Positions 34,355-48,738 of a stretch of 64,000 nucleotides of DNA are shown here, piece after piece; within the stretch, counting starts at the first letter, position 1, and each line of letters begins with the position of its first letter. Below the pieces are notes generated by a model. It was not told where the DNA came from. It searched no databases and saw nothing but the letters and a program-made list of their open reading frames with translations. This stretch comes from Shinella lacus (lineage in GTDB: Bacteria > Pseudomonadota > Alphaproteobacteria > Rhizobiales > Rhizobiaceae): the NCBI RefSeq assembly GCF_010994755.1, contig NZ_WHSB02000004.1, forward strand, positions 62,001 to 126,000, in the 5' to 3' direction. Made by a program: the position numbers and the translations under genes.

Positions 34355-36190
34355 ATGTTCCAGAGTTTCGACGTCACCTCCACGCCCCAGTTCGGTCGCG
34401 AACGCACGGATGCGCTGCGCGCCTCCTTCGACGCGCTCGGCATCGACGGTTTCCTCGTGCCGCGCGCCGACGAATACCAGGGCGAATATGTGCCGGCCTC
34501 GGCCGAGCGTCTGTCCTGGCTGACGGGTTTTACCGGCTCGGCCGGCGTCGCCCTCGTCATGCGCGGCCAGGCGATCGTCTTCGTCGATGGCCGCTACGTC
34601 ACCCAGCTTGCCGAACAGGTGGACGGCAGCGTCTTCACCGGCGGCGACCTTGTTGGCGAGCCGCCGCATCTCTGGCTGCAAAACCATGCGCCGAAGGGTT
34701 TTCGGCTCGGCATCGACCCCTGGCTGCACACCGGCGCAGAAGTGCGCCGGCTGGAAAAGGCGCTCGCCGGCCTTGGCGGCACGCTCGTCTTCTTGCCGCA
34801 CAATCCGCTCGACAAGGCCTGGACCGGCCGCCCGGCCGAACCGCTCGGCCGCGTGACCATCCAGGCCATCGACCAGGCCGGCGAACTCGCCCGCGATAAA
34901 CTCGTGAAGATGGCGGAAGCCACCGCCAAGGCCGGCGCCGACGCGCTCGCCGTCACCGACCCCTCCTCCATCGCCTGGATCTTCAACATCCGCGGTAGCG
35001 ACGTGCCGCACACGCCGCATCCGCTCGCCCGCGCCATCATCCCGGCGGACGGCCGTCCGCAGCTCTTCCTCGACAAGCGCAAGACCGGCATCGAGCAGGA
35101 AGCCTATCTAACCCAGCTCGCCGACCTCGTGGCGCCCTCGCAGTTCGACGAGCGCATTACGGCGCTGGCGGCGGACGGAAAACGCATCCTCATCGATCCC
35201 GACCAGGCGCCCTTCGCACTCGCCGAGATCGTGCGCGCCAAGGCCGGCACGCTGGTCGAGGCGGTCGATCCCGCCCGCCTGCCCCGCGCCTGCAAGAATG
35301 CCGTCGAGCTTCAGGGCTCGGCGCGCGCGCATCTGCAGGACGGTGCCGCCATGGTCGAGTTCCTGGCATGGCTGGACAGCACGACCCCGGGCTCGCAGAC
35401 CGAAATCGCCGTGACCAGGAAGCTGGAAGAGGTGCGCCGCAATGTCGGCGAGCGCCAGCAGAACCCGCTGAAGGACGTCTCCTTCGACACGATCGCCGGC
35501 GCCGGCGCGCACGCCGCCATCATGCACTACCGCGTGACGACCGAAACGGACACGACCCTCGAGCCGGGCACGCTTTTTCTCATCGATTCCGGCGCGCAAT
35601 ATATCAACGGCACGACGGACATCACCCGCACCGTGGCGATCGGCGCGGTGCCGGAGGAACAGAAGCGCTTCTTCACGCTGGTGCTGAAGGGCATGATCGC
35701 GATCAGCACGGCGCGTTTCCCGAAGGGCTCGCGCGGCTGCGACCTCGATCCGCTCGCCCGCATCGCGCTGTGGAAGGCGGGTGCGGACTTCGCCCACGGC
35801 ACCGGCCACGGCGTCGGCTCCTACCTCTCGGTGCATGAAGGCCCGCAGCGCATCGCGCGGCTGTCAACGCAGGAGCTTCTTGCCGGCATGATCCTGTCGA
35901 ACGAGCCCGGCTACTACCGCCCCGGCGCCTTCGGCATCCGCATCGAGAACCTGATCCACGTGCTGCCGGCAGCCCCCGTCGAGGGCGGCGATCTCGACAT
36001 GCTCAGCTTCGAGACGCTGACCTTCTGCCCGATCGACCGCCGCCTCGTGGTCGCATCACTACTGACGGACGAAGAGCTCGCCTGGCTCAACGCCTATCAC
36101 GCGGAAACGCGCGAAAAGCTCCTGCCGCTGCTGTCGGATGACGCAACGAAACGCTGGCTCGAACAGGCAACGGCGGTGATCAGCCGATGA
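34355..36190 (+). CDS. pepP: Xaa-Pro aminopeptidase (M24B)
   Basis: This 611-residue cytoplasmic metallopeptidase is of the long, eukaryotic-like three-domain type, which removes an N-terminal residue before proline. Two creatinase-like N-terminal domains precede the pita-bread catalytic domain from about residue 320. Metal ligands are in LIDSGAQYINGTTDITRT (two Asp), FAHGTGHGVGSYLSVHEGP (His), LSNEPGYY (Glu) and IRIENL (Glu). ATG 34355 has GGAAG upstream. The last 11 bases overlap the convergent azlD gene. Confidence 0.94.
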   Translation: MFQSFDVTSTPQFGRERTDALRASFDALGIDGFLVPRADEYQGEYVPASAERLSWLTGFTGSAGVALVMRGQAIVFVDGRYVTQLAEQVDGSVFTGGDLVGEPPHLWLQNHAPKGFRLGIDPWLHTGAEVRRLEKALAGLGGTLVFLPHNPLDKAWTGRPAEPLGRVTIQAIDQAGELARDKLVKMAEATAKAGADALAVTDPSSIAWIFNIRGSDVPHTPHPLARAIIPADGRPQLFLDKRKTGIEQEAYLTQLADLVAPSQFDERITALAADGKRILIDPDQAPFALAEIVRAKAGTLVEAVDPARLPRACKNAVELQGSARAHLQDGAAMVEFLAWLDSTTPGSQTEIAVTRKLEEVRRNVGERQQNPLKDVSFDTIAGAGAHAAIMHYRVTTETDTTLEPGTLFLIDSGAQYINGTTDITRTVAIGAVPEEQKRFFTLVLKGMIAISTARFPKGSRGCDLDPLARIALWKAGADFAHGTGHGVGSYLSVHEGPQRIARLSTQELLAGMILSNEPGYYRPGAFGIRIENLIHVLPAAPVEGGDLDMLSFETLTFCPIDRRLVVASLLTDEELAWLNAYHAETREKLLPLLSDDATKRWLEQATAVISR

Positions 36191-36491
36191 CGTGACGCAG
36201 AGTCATCACGACGATCCAGCCGATCGCCAGCATCGGCAGGACGGAAAGGCGCAGGCCGACGACGAGCGCGACGAGCAGGGTGAGGCTCACGTCGAGTCCA
36301 CCCGTTACGGCAGCCGGCGCCACCAGCGTGGTGAGCACGGCCGCCGGGACGGCGTTCAGCGCCGCCTCGACGCGCGGCGGAATGCGCTTCATGCGCGTGA
36401 TGAATACATAGCCGCCGATGCGCGTGAGATAGGTTGCGATGGCGCCGGCGGCGATGATCAGCAGCGTCTGCGTGTGAAAGAACGTTTCCAT
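36180..36491 (-). CDS. azlD: AzlD-family branched-chain amino acid exporter subunit
   Basis: This 103-residue membrane protein with four predicted helices is the small partner of AzlC. The TYLTRIGGYVFITRMKRIP motif is typical of AzlD. ATG 36491 is chosen because GGGGAGG lies seven bases upstream, inside the end of azlC; GTG 36497 is too close to it. It is translated right after azlC, and the pair exports branched-chain amino acids in characterised cases. Its end overlaps pepP by 11 bases. Confidence 0.88.
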   Translation of the reverse strand: METFFHTQTLLIIAAGAIATYLTRIGGYVFITRMKRIPPRVEAALNAVPAAVLTTLVAPAAVTGGLDVSLTLLVALVVGLRLSVLPMLAIGWIVVMTLRHVIG

Positions 36492-36493
36492 GC

Positions 36494-37225
36494 TCACGCC
36501 TCCCCTTCCACGGTCTCGCCGAGGGTCGCGGCCTCCTTGCCGTCGAGCGGCAGCACGGCCGCAACGAGGATGCCGGCGAGCGCGCCGAGGCTGACATGCC
36601 AGGGCGAGCCGACGAAATGCAGCGCCAGGATCGAGCCCGCGCCCGAGGCAAGCACCACCGGCAGCCAGTTCGCCCGGCTGCGGAAACCAAGAACGAGGCC
36701 CATGAAATAGATCGGCAGCAGCACGTCGATGCCGATAGCCTTGGGATCGCCGATCAGGTTGCCGAGAAAGCCGCCGATAATGGTGAGGCACAGCCAGGGC
36801 ACATAGACGCTGAGGCCGAGCACCATGGACCAGATATAGCTGACGCGGATGCCGGAATCGGCACGCCGCTCGGTTTCGGCGAATTGCGGGTCGGTCAGCA
36901 GGAACAGCGACGTCGCCTTCTGCCAGAAGGTCAGGTGCCGGATATGCGCGGCGATCGCCGCCGAATAGAGCACATGGCGGAAGTTGACGGCGAAGATCGA
37001 CAGCACCACCAACCACGGCGCCACATGATGGTTGAAGAGCTCGACGCCGACGAGCTGGCTCGCCCCGGCATAAAGCGTGGCGCTCATCAGCGCCGCTTCC
37101 GCGATCGTCAGGCCATTATCGACGGCGACGGCGCCGAAGAGTACGGCGAACGGGGCGGCGGCGATTGCGACGGCACTGCCACGCCGGAAGGCGTCGCGGA
37201 TTTCTTCTTTCGTGGCGGGGGTCAT
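36494..37225 (-). CDS. azlC: AzlC-family branched-chain amino acid exporter subunit
   Basis: This 243-residue inner-membrane protein is of the AzlC/YgaZ type. Motifs are FRRGSAVAIAAAPFAVLFGA, SATLYAGASQLVGVELF and the conserved VNFRHVLYSAAIAAHI. Together with AzlD it forms a branched-chain amino acid exporter. ATG 37225 is preferred over TTG 37237. It is followed directly by azlD and preceded by the large palindromic repeat at 37362-37466, which separates it from panB. No Lrp-type regulator is adjacent. Confidence 0.92.
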   Translation of the reverse strand: MTPATKEEIRDAFRRGSAVAIAAAPFAVLFGAVAVDNGLTIAEAALMSATLYAGASQLVGVELFNHHVAPWLVVLSIFAVNFRHVLYSAAIAAHIRHLTFWQKATSLFLLTDPQFAETERRADSGIRVSYIWSMVLGLSVYVPWLCLTIIGGFLGNLIGDPKAIGIDVLLPIYFMGLVLGFRSRANWLPVVLASGAGSILALHFVGSPWHVSLGALAGILVAAVLPLDGKEAATLGETVEGEA

Positions 37226-37361
37226 GGGTCTGCTCAATGTTGCAATGGCGAAGCCATAGAGCAGCGACGGTCCACCCGCAAACCAATATGGCTGATGGAC
37301 CGTTCAGCGCCGTTGATCATTCAATGCCGTTTTTAGCCCGGCGCTGATGGATGCCGCCTCA

Positions 37362-37466
37362 CTCTCCTCCGTCATCCTCGGGCTTGACCCGAGGATCCAA
37401 GCAACGAATTCAAGGCGTGCCGCAGGATATGAATCCTCGGTCAAGCCCGAGGATGACGGAGGAGAG
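37362..37466. repeat. Large palindromic intergenic repeat (REP/RIME-like)
   Basis: Two inverted arms of about 36 bases (37362-37398 and 37431-37466) match throughout except for one extra C and the innermost bases. Each arm contains CATCCTCGGGCTTGACCCGA or its partner, which is itself a smaller palindrome (CCTCGGG...CCCGAGG). The central 32 bases are not paired. Such CCTCGGGCTTGACCCGAGG units are scattered in rhizobial genomes. It lies between panB and azlC and may end or protect transcripts. Confidence 0.8.
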
Positions 37467-37488
37467 ATTTTACCAAGCGGCGCTGAGG

Positions 37489-38313
37489 TCAGCTCTTTTT
37501 GAGCTGAAATGTGTGCTCGGGACCGGGGAAGCTGCGCGCCTTTACCTCTTCAGCATAGGTCGCGAAGGCCTCGCTCATGACCGGGGCCAGGTTGGCGAAA
37601 TGCTTGACGAAGCGCGGCTTGAAATCGGTGAAGATACCGAGCACGTCGTCGACCACCAGCACTTGACCGTCGCATTCCGGCGACGCGCCGATGCCGATGG
37701 TCGGCGCCTTGACCTTGCCGGTGATTTCGCGCGCCAGCGGCTCCACCGTGCCCTCGATGACGATGGCGAAGGCGCCGGCATCGTCGATGGCCGCGGCATC
37801 CCGGCGGATCTTTTCGACTTCCTTGTCATTGCGGCCGAGCGAGCGATAGCCGCCGGTCGTGTTGATGAGCTGCGGCATCAGGCCGACATGGCCGAGCACC
37901 GGAATGCCGCGCTGCGTGAGGAAATCCACGGTCTCGGCCATTTCCGCGCCGCCTTCCAGCTTGATCGCCGAACAGCCGGTTTCCTTCAGCACGCGGGCGG
38001 CGGTGGCGAAGGCCTGTTCCTTCGACTGCTGGTAGGAGCCGAACGGCAGGTCGACGACGACACAGGCATTCGACGAGCCGCGCATGACGGCCTGGCCGTG
38101 CGCGATCATCATCTCGATCGTCACGCCGACGGTCGAATCCAGGCCGTAGAGCACCATGCCGAGGCTGTCGCCAACCAGCATGAAATCGACATGCGGATCC
38201 ATGAGCTTGGCAATCGGCGTCGTATAGGCGGTGAGGCTGACGATGGGCCGGTCACCCTTGAGGGCGCGGATGTCGGCGGGCGCCAGACGGCGTTTCGCAG
38301 TGTGTACGCTCAT
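37489..38313 (-). CDS. panB: 3-methyl-2-oxobutanoate hydroxymethyltransferase
   Basis: This 274-residue TIM-barrel enzyme transfers a hydroxymethyl group from methylene-tetrahydrofolate to ketoisovalerate, the first committed step of pantothenate synthesis. Diagnostic stretches are [48 protein letters not shown] and [12 protein letters not shown]. It starts one base after the panC stop codon, so panC and panB form one transcript. The palindromic repeat at 37362-37466 follows it. Confidence 0.97.
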   Translation of the reverse strand: MSVHTAKRRLAPADIRALKGDRPIVSLTAYTTPIAKLMDPHVDFMLVGDSLGMVLYGLDSTVGVTIEMMIAHGQAVMRGSSNACVVVDLPFGSYQQSKEQAFATAARVLKETGCSAIKLEGGAEMAETVDFLTQRGIPVLGHVGLMPQLINTTGGYRSLGRNDKEVEKIRRDAAAIDDAGAFAIVIEGTVEPLAREITGKVKAPTIGIGASPECDGQVLVVDDVLGIFTDFKPRFVKHFANLAPVMSEAFATYAEEVKARSFPGPEHTFQLKKS

Positions 38314-38314
38314 G

Positions 38315-39190
38315 TCACGCTACCTTTGCAATTTTCACGTTTTTCGGGTCGATGACCCGGTTGTCGAGGAGTTTCGTGCTCCCGAAGCGCACAAAAAGCA
38401 ACAAAAGAACCGGATTTTCACCAATTCCGTCTATGTCGGCCAGCGTTTCCGGGTCGCGCAGCGCGACCACTTCGGGCCTGGCCAGGGGCTCGGCGCGCAG
38501 GAAGGCGGTGACAGCCTCCTCCACCCGCGCCGCATCCGTTTCACCGGCGGCGATCAGCCGTTCGGCCTCGTTGAGCGCCCGCGGCACGATGGCGGCGGCG
38601 GCACGTTCCTCCGCCGAAAGATAGACATTGCGCGACGAACAGGCGAGCCCGTCGGCCTCGCGCACCGTGGGGACGCCGACCACCTCGACGGGCTGGGCGA
38701 GGTCCTCGGCCATGCGGCGGATGATGGTGAGCTGCTGGAAATCCTTCTCGCCGAAATAGGCGCGGTCCGGGCCGGCAATGTTGAAGAGTTTCGTCACGAC
38801 CGTTGCGACGCCCGCGAAATGGCCGGGGCGCACGGAGCCTTCCAGCTCGGCGCCGAGCTTCGGCACGTCGACCACCGTCTCCATCGGCCGCGGATACATG
38901 TCCGCCACGCCGGGCGCGAAGAGATAGTGCACGCCTTCGGCTTCCAGCATCGCCTGGTCGCGGGCGAGATCGCGCGGATAGCGCGCCAGATCCTCGTTGG
39001 CGCCGAACTGCAGCGGATTGACGAAAATGGTGGCGACGACGATATCGTTTTCGGCGCGCGCGCGGCGGGCGAGCTCCATATGGCCGACATGAAGATAGCC
39101 CATGGTGGGCACGAGGCCGATGGTGCGGCCGTCCAGCCGATGCGGCGCAAGGGCCGCGCGCAAATCCGCGATGGTGGTGAACGTCTGCAT
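38315..39190 (-). CDS. panC: Pantoate-beta-alanine ligase
   Basis: This 291-residue ATP-dependent ligase joins pantoate and beta-alanine to give pantothenate. The nucleotidyltransferase motif is [14 protein letters not shown] (from about 28), followed by [22 protein letters not shown] and [19 protein letters not shown], all typical of PanC. The last 25 or so residues ([18 protein letters not shown]) are likewise standard. It is the first gene of the panC-panB operon. The 281-base region to the divergent helicase gene shows no structured element that I can identify. Confidence 0.97.
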   Translation of the reverse strand: MQTFTTIADLRAALAPHRLDGRTIGLVPTMGYLHVGHMELARRARAENDIVVATIFVNPLQFGANEDLARYPRDLARDQAMLEAEGVHYLFAPGVADMYPRPMETVVDVPKLGAELEGSVRPGHFAGVATVVTKLFNIAGPDRAYFGEKDFQQLTIIRRMAEDLAQPVEVVGVPTVREADGLACSSRNVYLSAEERAAAAIVPRALNEAERLIAAGETDAARVEEAVTAFLRAEPLARPEVVALRDPETLADIDGIGENPVLLLLFVRFGSTKLLDNRVIDPKNVKIAKVA

Positions 39191-39471
39191 CGGCGGCTCC
39201 TCCTTGCTCTCGCCCTCTCCCGCAGGCGATGCCGCCCGCGCGGTCTCTTCCGGACCATCTTGAGGGGGCGCCGTTTTCTATCTTGTGCAGCGCAAAAAGA
39301 CAATCGGCAAACACCTTTGCCGGCGATCGGCCGGCCCGCTGGGCAGCGTTGCGTTTTGCGCACTGTACATTTCGGCCAATCGCCGGTAGAGAGCGCACCA
39401 CATGCCTGTCACGGATGGGCTGAGAGTGCGACGCCAGTCCGTCGCGGAACCCGAATTCCGAAAGACCCTAG

Positions 39472-41412
39472 ATGACAAGTTTTGAAGGCCTCGCTCCGGC
39501 GATGGCAAAGGCGTTGGAAAAACGCGGCTACACCACGCTGACGCCCGTCCAGATCACCGTCTCCGACCCCAAGCTGAGCGACGCCGACGCGCTGGTCTCC
39601 GCGCAGACCGGCTCCGGCAAGACCGTGGCCTTCGGCCTGGCGCTCGCGCCCACGCTGCTCGGCGGCGCGGAACGCTTCGAGCGCGCCGCAAGCCCGCTCG
39701 CCCTCGTCATCGCGCCGACCCGCGAACTCGCCATGCAGGTCAACCGTGAGCTGGACTGGCTCTACGAGATGACCGGCGCCGTCATGGCCTCCTGCGTCGG
39801 CGGCATGGACATGCGCACCGAACGCCGCGTGCTTGAGCGCGGCGCGCATATCATCGTCGGCACGCCCGGCCGCCTGCGCGACCACATCACCCGTGGCAAC
39901 CTCGATCTCAGCGCCATCCGCGCCGTCGTGCTCGACGAAGCCGACGAGATGCTCGACCTCGGTTTCCGCGAAGACCTCGAATTCATCCTCGAAGCCGCAC
40001 CCGAAGACCGCCGCACGCTGATGTTCTCGGCCACCGTGCCGAAGGAAATCGCGGCTCTTGCGAAAAACTACCAGCGCAACGCGATGCGCATCTCGACCGC
40101 CGCCGAACGCGAGCAGCATGTCGATATCGACTATCGCGCCCTGCTCGTGGCGCCCTCCGACCGCGAGAACGCCATCATCAACGTTCTGCGCTTCTATGAC
40201 GCCCAGAACGCCATCGTGTTCTGTTCGACGCGCGCTGCGGTGAACCACCTCACCGCCCGCTTCAACAATCGCGGCTTCTCGGTCGTGGCGCTGTCGGGCG
40301 AACTCAGCCAGAACGAACGCACCCACGCGCTCCAAGCCATGCGCGACGGCCGCGCCCGCGTCTGCATCGCGACCGACGTCGCGGCCCGGGGCATCGACTT
40401 GCCGAACCTCGAACTCGTCATCCACGCGGACCTGCCGACCAATCCGGACACGCTGCTGCACCGTTCGGGCCGCACCGGCCGCGCCGGCCGCAAGGGCGTC
40501 AGCGCCCTCATCGTGCCGCTGAGCGCCCGCCGCAAGGCCGAGCGCCTGCTCCAGATCGCCAATCTCAAGGCGAACTGGGCAACCCCGCCCTCGGCCGAGG
40601 ACATCCTGCGCCGCGACGACGAGCGCCTGCTCGCCGACCCGACGCTGACCGACAAGATCGGCGAGGACGAGATCGAAACCATCGACGCCCTCGTCGCACG
40701 CTACGATGCGAAACAGCTCGCCGCCGCCGTCGCCCGCTTCTTCAAGGCCGGCCGTTCGGCGCCGGAAGACCTGATCGAGGTGTCGCTCGAACAGCGCAAG
40801 CCGCGCGAGCGCGGCAACGATTTCATCCCGGCCGAAACCAAGCGCCCGCGCGACGGCTTTGGCTCCAGCGTCTGGATTTCCGTCTCGGTCGGCCGCAAGC
40901 AGCGCGCCGAGCCGCGCTGGCTGATCCCGATGCTCTGCCGCAACGGCAACATCACCAAGAACGAGATCGGCGCGATCAAGATGCAGCCGGAGGAGACCTT
41001 CGTGGAACTCTCCGCCGCAGCCGCCGATGGTTTCCTCGGCCATCTCGGCCCGACCAGCATGCTGGAGCGCGGCATCCGCGTGACGAAGCTCGACGGCCAG
41101 CCGGACCTCACCCCGCAGCCCTATGAGCGCATGCCGGGCGAGAAGAACCCGCGCTACGACAAGCCGGAGCGCCGCCCCGACTGGAAGCCGAAGGGCGAAT
41201 TCGACAAGAAGCCGCGTTTCGAGAAGCGTGACGGCGACAAGTCGGCGGGTGCCGCCGCCAAGCCGCACTGGAAGGACCGCGACGGCGACAGCAAGAAGCC
41301 GGCAAAACCCTTCGCAGGCGCAAAGCCCTTCAAGGGCAAGCGCGACGAGAAATTCGCCAAGCCGGACGGCGCCCCGCGCAAGCCGAAGGCGAAGAAGCCG
41401 GATTACTCCTGA
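39472..41412 (+). CDS. DEAD-box RNA helicase with DbpA RNA-binding domain
   Basis: This 646-residue ATP-dependent RNA helicase has the RecA-like pair with SAQTGSGKT (43-51), APTREL, DEAD (155-158), SAT (186-188) and HRSGRTGRAGR (330-340). A linker leads to a DbpA-type RNA-binding domain at about 465-540 (SVWISVSVGRKQRAEPRWLI). The last 85 residues form a very basic Lys/Pro/Asp-rich tail. The closest functional class is the DbpA/CsdA group, active in ribosome assembly and cold growth. The start follows a weak ribosome site; no alternative upstream start is better. Confidence 0.94.
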   Translation: MTSFEGLAPAMAKALEKRGYTTLTPVQITVSDPKLSDADALVSAQTGSGKTVAFGLALAPTLLGGAERFERAASPLALVIAPTRELAMQVNRELDWLYEMTGAVMASCVGGMDMRTERRVLERGAHIIVGTPGRLRDHITRGNLDLSAIRAVVLDEADEMLDLGFREDLEFILEAAPEDRRTLMFSATVPKEIAALAKNYQRNAMRISTAAEREQHVDIDYRALLVAPSDRENAIINVLRFYDAQNAIVFCSTRAAVNHLTARFNNRGFSVVALSGELSQNERTHALQAMRDGRARVCIATDVAARGIDLPNLELVIHADLPTNPDTLLHRSGRTGRAGRKGVSALIVPLSARRKAERLLQIANLKANWATPPSAEDILRRDDERLLADPTLTDKIGEDEIETIDALVARYDAKQLAAAVARFFKAGRSAPEDLIEVSLEQRKPRERGNDFIPAETKRPRDGFGSSVWISVSVGRKQRAEPRWLIPMLCRNGNITKNEIGAIKMQPEETFVELSAAAADGFLGHLGPTSMLERGIRVTKLDGQPDLTPQPYERMPGEKNPRYDKPERRPDWKPKGEFDKKPRFEKRDGDKSAGAAAKPHWKDRDGDSKKPAKPFAGAKPFKGKRDEKFAKPDGAPRKPKAKKPDYS

Positions 41413-41482
41413 CGGCCTTCGGCGGCGCGGAACTATCATGACCGCGCCGCGTTTCCCTCGCGCTTTTGCGAGGGGATTTTGA

Positions 41483-42331
41483 ATGGCAGGCGAAGCGGCA
41501 TCCGCCCGGGACGAGAGAAGTGAATTCAGCCGCTTCGTGACCGGCCTCGGCCGCGGCGTCGCCGGCGCGCTTTTCCTGGCGCTGCCCATGCTGATGACCA
41601 TGGAAATGTGGTATCTCGGCTTCTACATGGCGCGCGAACGCCTGCTGCTGCTTCTCCTCATCAACATTCCCCTGCTGGTACTCCTCGCCCATCGCATCGG
41701 CTTCGAGGAGACCTTCACCTGGCGCGAGGCGGTCCGCGACGCGATCATCGCCTATGGCATCGGCATTCTCACCAGCCTCGTCGTGCTGTCGGCGCTCGGC
41801 CTGCTGAAAGGCGGCATGCCGGCAAGCGAACTCGTCGGCAAGGTTGCGCTGCAATCGGTGCCGGCCAGCATCGGCGCCATGCTCGGCCGCAGCCAGCTCG
41901 GCCATGACGACGACGAGGACAGCGACGACGCGACGGAAACGCGCTACCCCGCCGAACTCCTCATGATGGGAGCAGGCGCGCTCTTCCTCTCGCTCAACAT
42001 CGCGCCCACCGACGAGATGATGGTGCTCGCCTACAAGATGACGATCTGGCACGCCATCGTCGTCACCGTCCTCTCCATCGCGCTCATGCACGGCTTCGTC
42101 TATGCGGTGTCCTTTACCGGCGGGCACGAGCTTTCACCGGAAACCCCCTGGTGGCACGCCTTCGTGCGCTTCACCTTACCGGGCTACGTCATCGCGCTGT
42201 CGATCAGCGTCTTCACGCTGTGGATCTTCGAGCGGCTCGGCGACAGTTCCGCCGTCGAGATCATGCTCTCCGTCATCGTGCTCGGTTTTCCCGCTTCGCT
42301 CGGCGCCGCCGCCGCGCGGCTCATCCTGTGA
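41483..42331 (+). CDS. TIGR02587 family integral membrane protein
   Basis: This 282-residue polytopic membrane protein has about seven predicted helices, broken by an acidic cytoplasmic or periplasmic loop (GHDDDEDSDDATETRYP, about residues 142-158). It matches the uncharacterised TIGR02587 family in outline: LALPMLMTMEMWYLGFYM near the start, NIAPTDEMMVLAYKM in the middle. Function is unknown. It is followed after seven bases by a TIGR02588-like gene, its usual companion. Confidence 0.8.
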   Translation: MAGEAASARDERSEFSRFVTGLGRGVAGALFLALPMLMTMEMWYLGFYMARERLLLLLLINIPLLVLLAHRIGFEETFTWREAVRDAIIAYGIGILTSLVVLSALGLLKGGMPASELVGKVALQSVPASIGAMLGRSQLGHDDDEDSDDATETRYPAELLMMGAGALFLSLNIAPTDEMMVLAYKMTIWHAIVVTVLSIALMHGFVYAVSFTGGHELSPETPWWHAFVRFTLPGYVIALSISVFTLWIFERLGDSSAVEIMLSVIVLGFPASLGAAAARLIL

Positions 42332-42338
42332 GGCGACG

Positions 42339-42749
42339 ATGACGAAGACCGAAAAGGGCCGCCACCGCGAACGCCACGATCCGCACTGGATCGAATGGCT
42401 GACCGGCCTCGTCTCCGCCGTGCTGATCGCCGGCATGCTCGGCTGGCTCGGCTGGGAGGCCTTTACCCGTGAGGCGACGCCGCCGGACCTCTCCATCACC
42501 GTGCTGACGACGGAGAAGGCCACCACCGGCCGCCGCGTCACCTTCGACATCTACAACACCGCGACCACCACCGCCGCGGCCGTCACCGTCATCGGCCGGC
42601 TGACGGAGGGAGACAGGGTAATCGAGGAAAACCACGTCGTCTTCGACTATGTCGCAGCGGAATCGAAGGCGACCGGCGCCATCCTGTTCCAGGCCGATCC
42701 GGCGGGCCGCACGCTCGATATCCGGCCTGCGGGATATACCGATCCGTAA
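42339..42749 (+). CDS. TIGR02588 family membrane-anchored protein
   Basis: This 136-residue protein has one membrane helix (about 20-42, LVSAVLIAGMLGWLGWEAF) and a beta-rich exported domain (PDLSITVLTTEKATTGRRVT, VTFDIYNTATTTAAAVTVIG) resembling a small immunoglobulin-like fold. It forms a pair with the preceding TIGR02587-like gene. The role of both is unknown; joint insertion in the envelope is likely. ATG 42339 lies seven bases after the upstream stop. Confidence 0.78.
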   Translation: MTKTEKGRHRERHDPHWIEWLTGLVSAVLIAGMLGWLGWEAFTREATPPDLSITVLTTEKATTGRRVTFDIYNTATTTAAAVTVIGRLTEGDRVIEENHVVFDYVAAESKATGAILFQADPAGRTLDIRPAGYTDP

Positions 42750-42877
42750 ATCAACGACAAGCTGTGGACGACGGCCGGCAAGGTGGAACCAATTTCGCCC
42801 CGATGGATTGAGCAGGAGGCAACCGTCCGTGTCCGCCGACGAGAAAAGGGCATGGCAGATCCCGCAAGGCTCGAACC

Positions 42878-47686
<4,809 letters not shown>

Positions 47687-47709
47687 GGCCCTGTCATATC
47701 TCTTTTGCG

Positions 47710-48576
47710 TCAGACGCCGAGCAGATTCTTGCCTGCACGCGAAATCCAGGACCCACTGTTTTCACGCGGCTCCAGACCCTTGGACTGAAGCAGCTTGTAG
47801 CTGTCGGCATACCACTGGCTATCGGGATAGTTATGGCCGAGCACGGCGGCGGCGGTCTGCGCCTCGGTCTCGACGCCCATTGCATAATAGGTCTCGACGA
47901 GACGGGCGAGCGCTTCCTCGATCTGGTTGGTCATCGGGTACTTTTCGACGACCACGCGGAAGCGGCTGGCAGCCGCGATGAATTCCTTGCGTTCGAGATA
48001 ATAGCGGCCGACCTGCATTTCCTTGCCGGCGAGCTGGTCGCGGGCGAAACGGATCTTGGTCTGCGCGTCCTCGACATATTCCGAATCGGGGTAGTTCTCG
48101 ACGACGGCCTGCATGGCTTCCAGCGTCTGCGCGGAGGCGCGCTGGTCCTGCGTCACGCTCGGGATCTGCTTCCAGTAGGCGAGGCCGACGATATATTGCG
48201 CGTAGGCCGCATCGGACGAACCCGGATAGAGATTGAGGTAACGCTTGCCGGCGGCGATCGCCTCTTCGTTGCGGCCCTGGCGATAATTCGTGAAGGCCGA
48301 CATGACGAGCGCCTTGCGCGCCTGCTCGGAGAACGGATGCTGGCGGTCGACGGCCTCGAACTTGCGGCCCGCCTCCGTCACCTTGCCGGCATTGAGGTTG
48401 GCAAGGCCCTGATTGTAGAGCGTATCGGAAGATTCGGTCTCAGCCGAAAGCTTCGTGATGTCGATGTCCGGATCCGACTGGCATGCGGAAAGAGCGACGG
48501 AGGATCCCGCCGCGAAAAGCGTAAGATAGACAATGCGCGCCGTCTTCTTCACACCAACAGACCCTGCAACAACCAT
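47710..48576 (-). CDS. bamD: Outer membrane assembly lipoprotein BamD
   Basis: This 288-residue lipoprotein is of the ComL/YfiO type and is an essential part of the BAM complex. The lipobox LSAC ends at Cys32. Tetratricopeptide repeats follow: [40 protein letters not shown] and [23 protein letters not shown] 48576 has GGGA upstream; a later GTG (VKKTAR) could also start a shorter signal. It lies between lpxC (162 bases upstream) and recN, and links envelope biogenesis genes to repair genes in this neighbourhood. Confidence 0.95.
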   Translation of the reverse strand: MVVAGSVGVKKTARIVYLTLFAAGSSVALSACQSDPDIDITKLSAETESSDTLYNQGLANLNAGKVTEAGRKFEAVDRQHPFSEQARKALVMSAFTNYRQGRNEEAIAAGKRYLNLYPGSSDAAYAQYIVGLAYWKQIPSVTQDQRASAQTLEAMQAVVENYPDSEYVEDAQTKIRFARDQLAGKEMQVGRYYLERKEFIAAASRFRVVVEKYPMTNQIEEALARLVETYYAMGVETEAQTAAAVLGHNYPDSQWYADSYKLLQSKGLEPRENSGSWISRAGKNLLGV

Positions 48577-48738
48577 GTGATAATCCCAGTTCAACGGCGC
48601 CCCATGCGGTCAGCCCGACACACGCGCGCCCCGCGTTCTATCTCCAAATGCCTGAAGACCGCAACGCCATGCCGGCGCATTAACGCATTTTTATGGCGGA
48701 GGTGTCGGGAAAGCGGCAACCGGAACCGGCCACTACCC

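Noticed and set aside
37362-37466. Insertion sequence ends
   Set aside because: There is no transposase gene, the arms are nested palindromes and the total is only 105 bases, so a REP-like repeat fits better.
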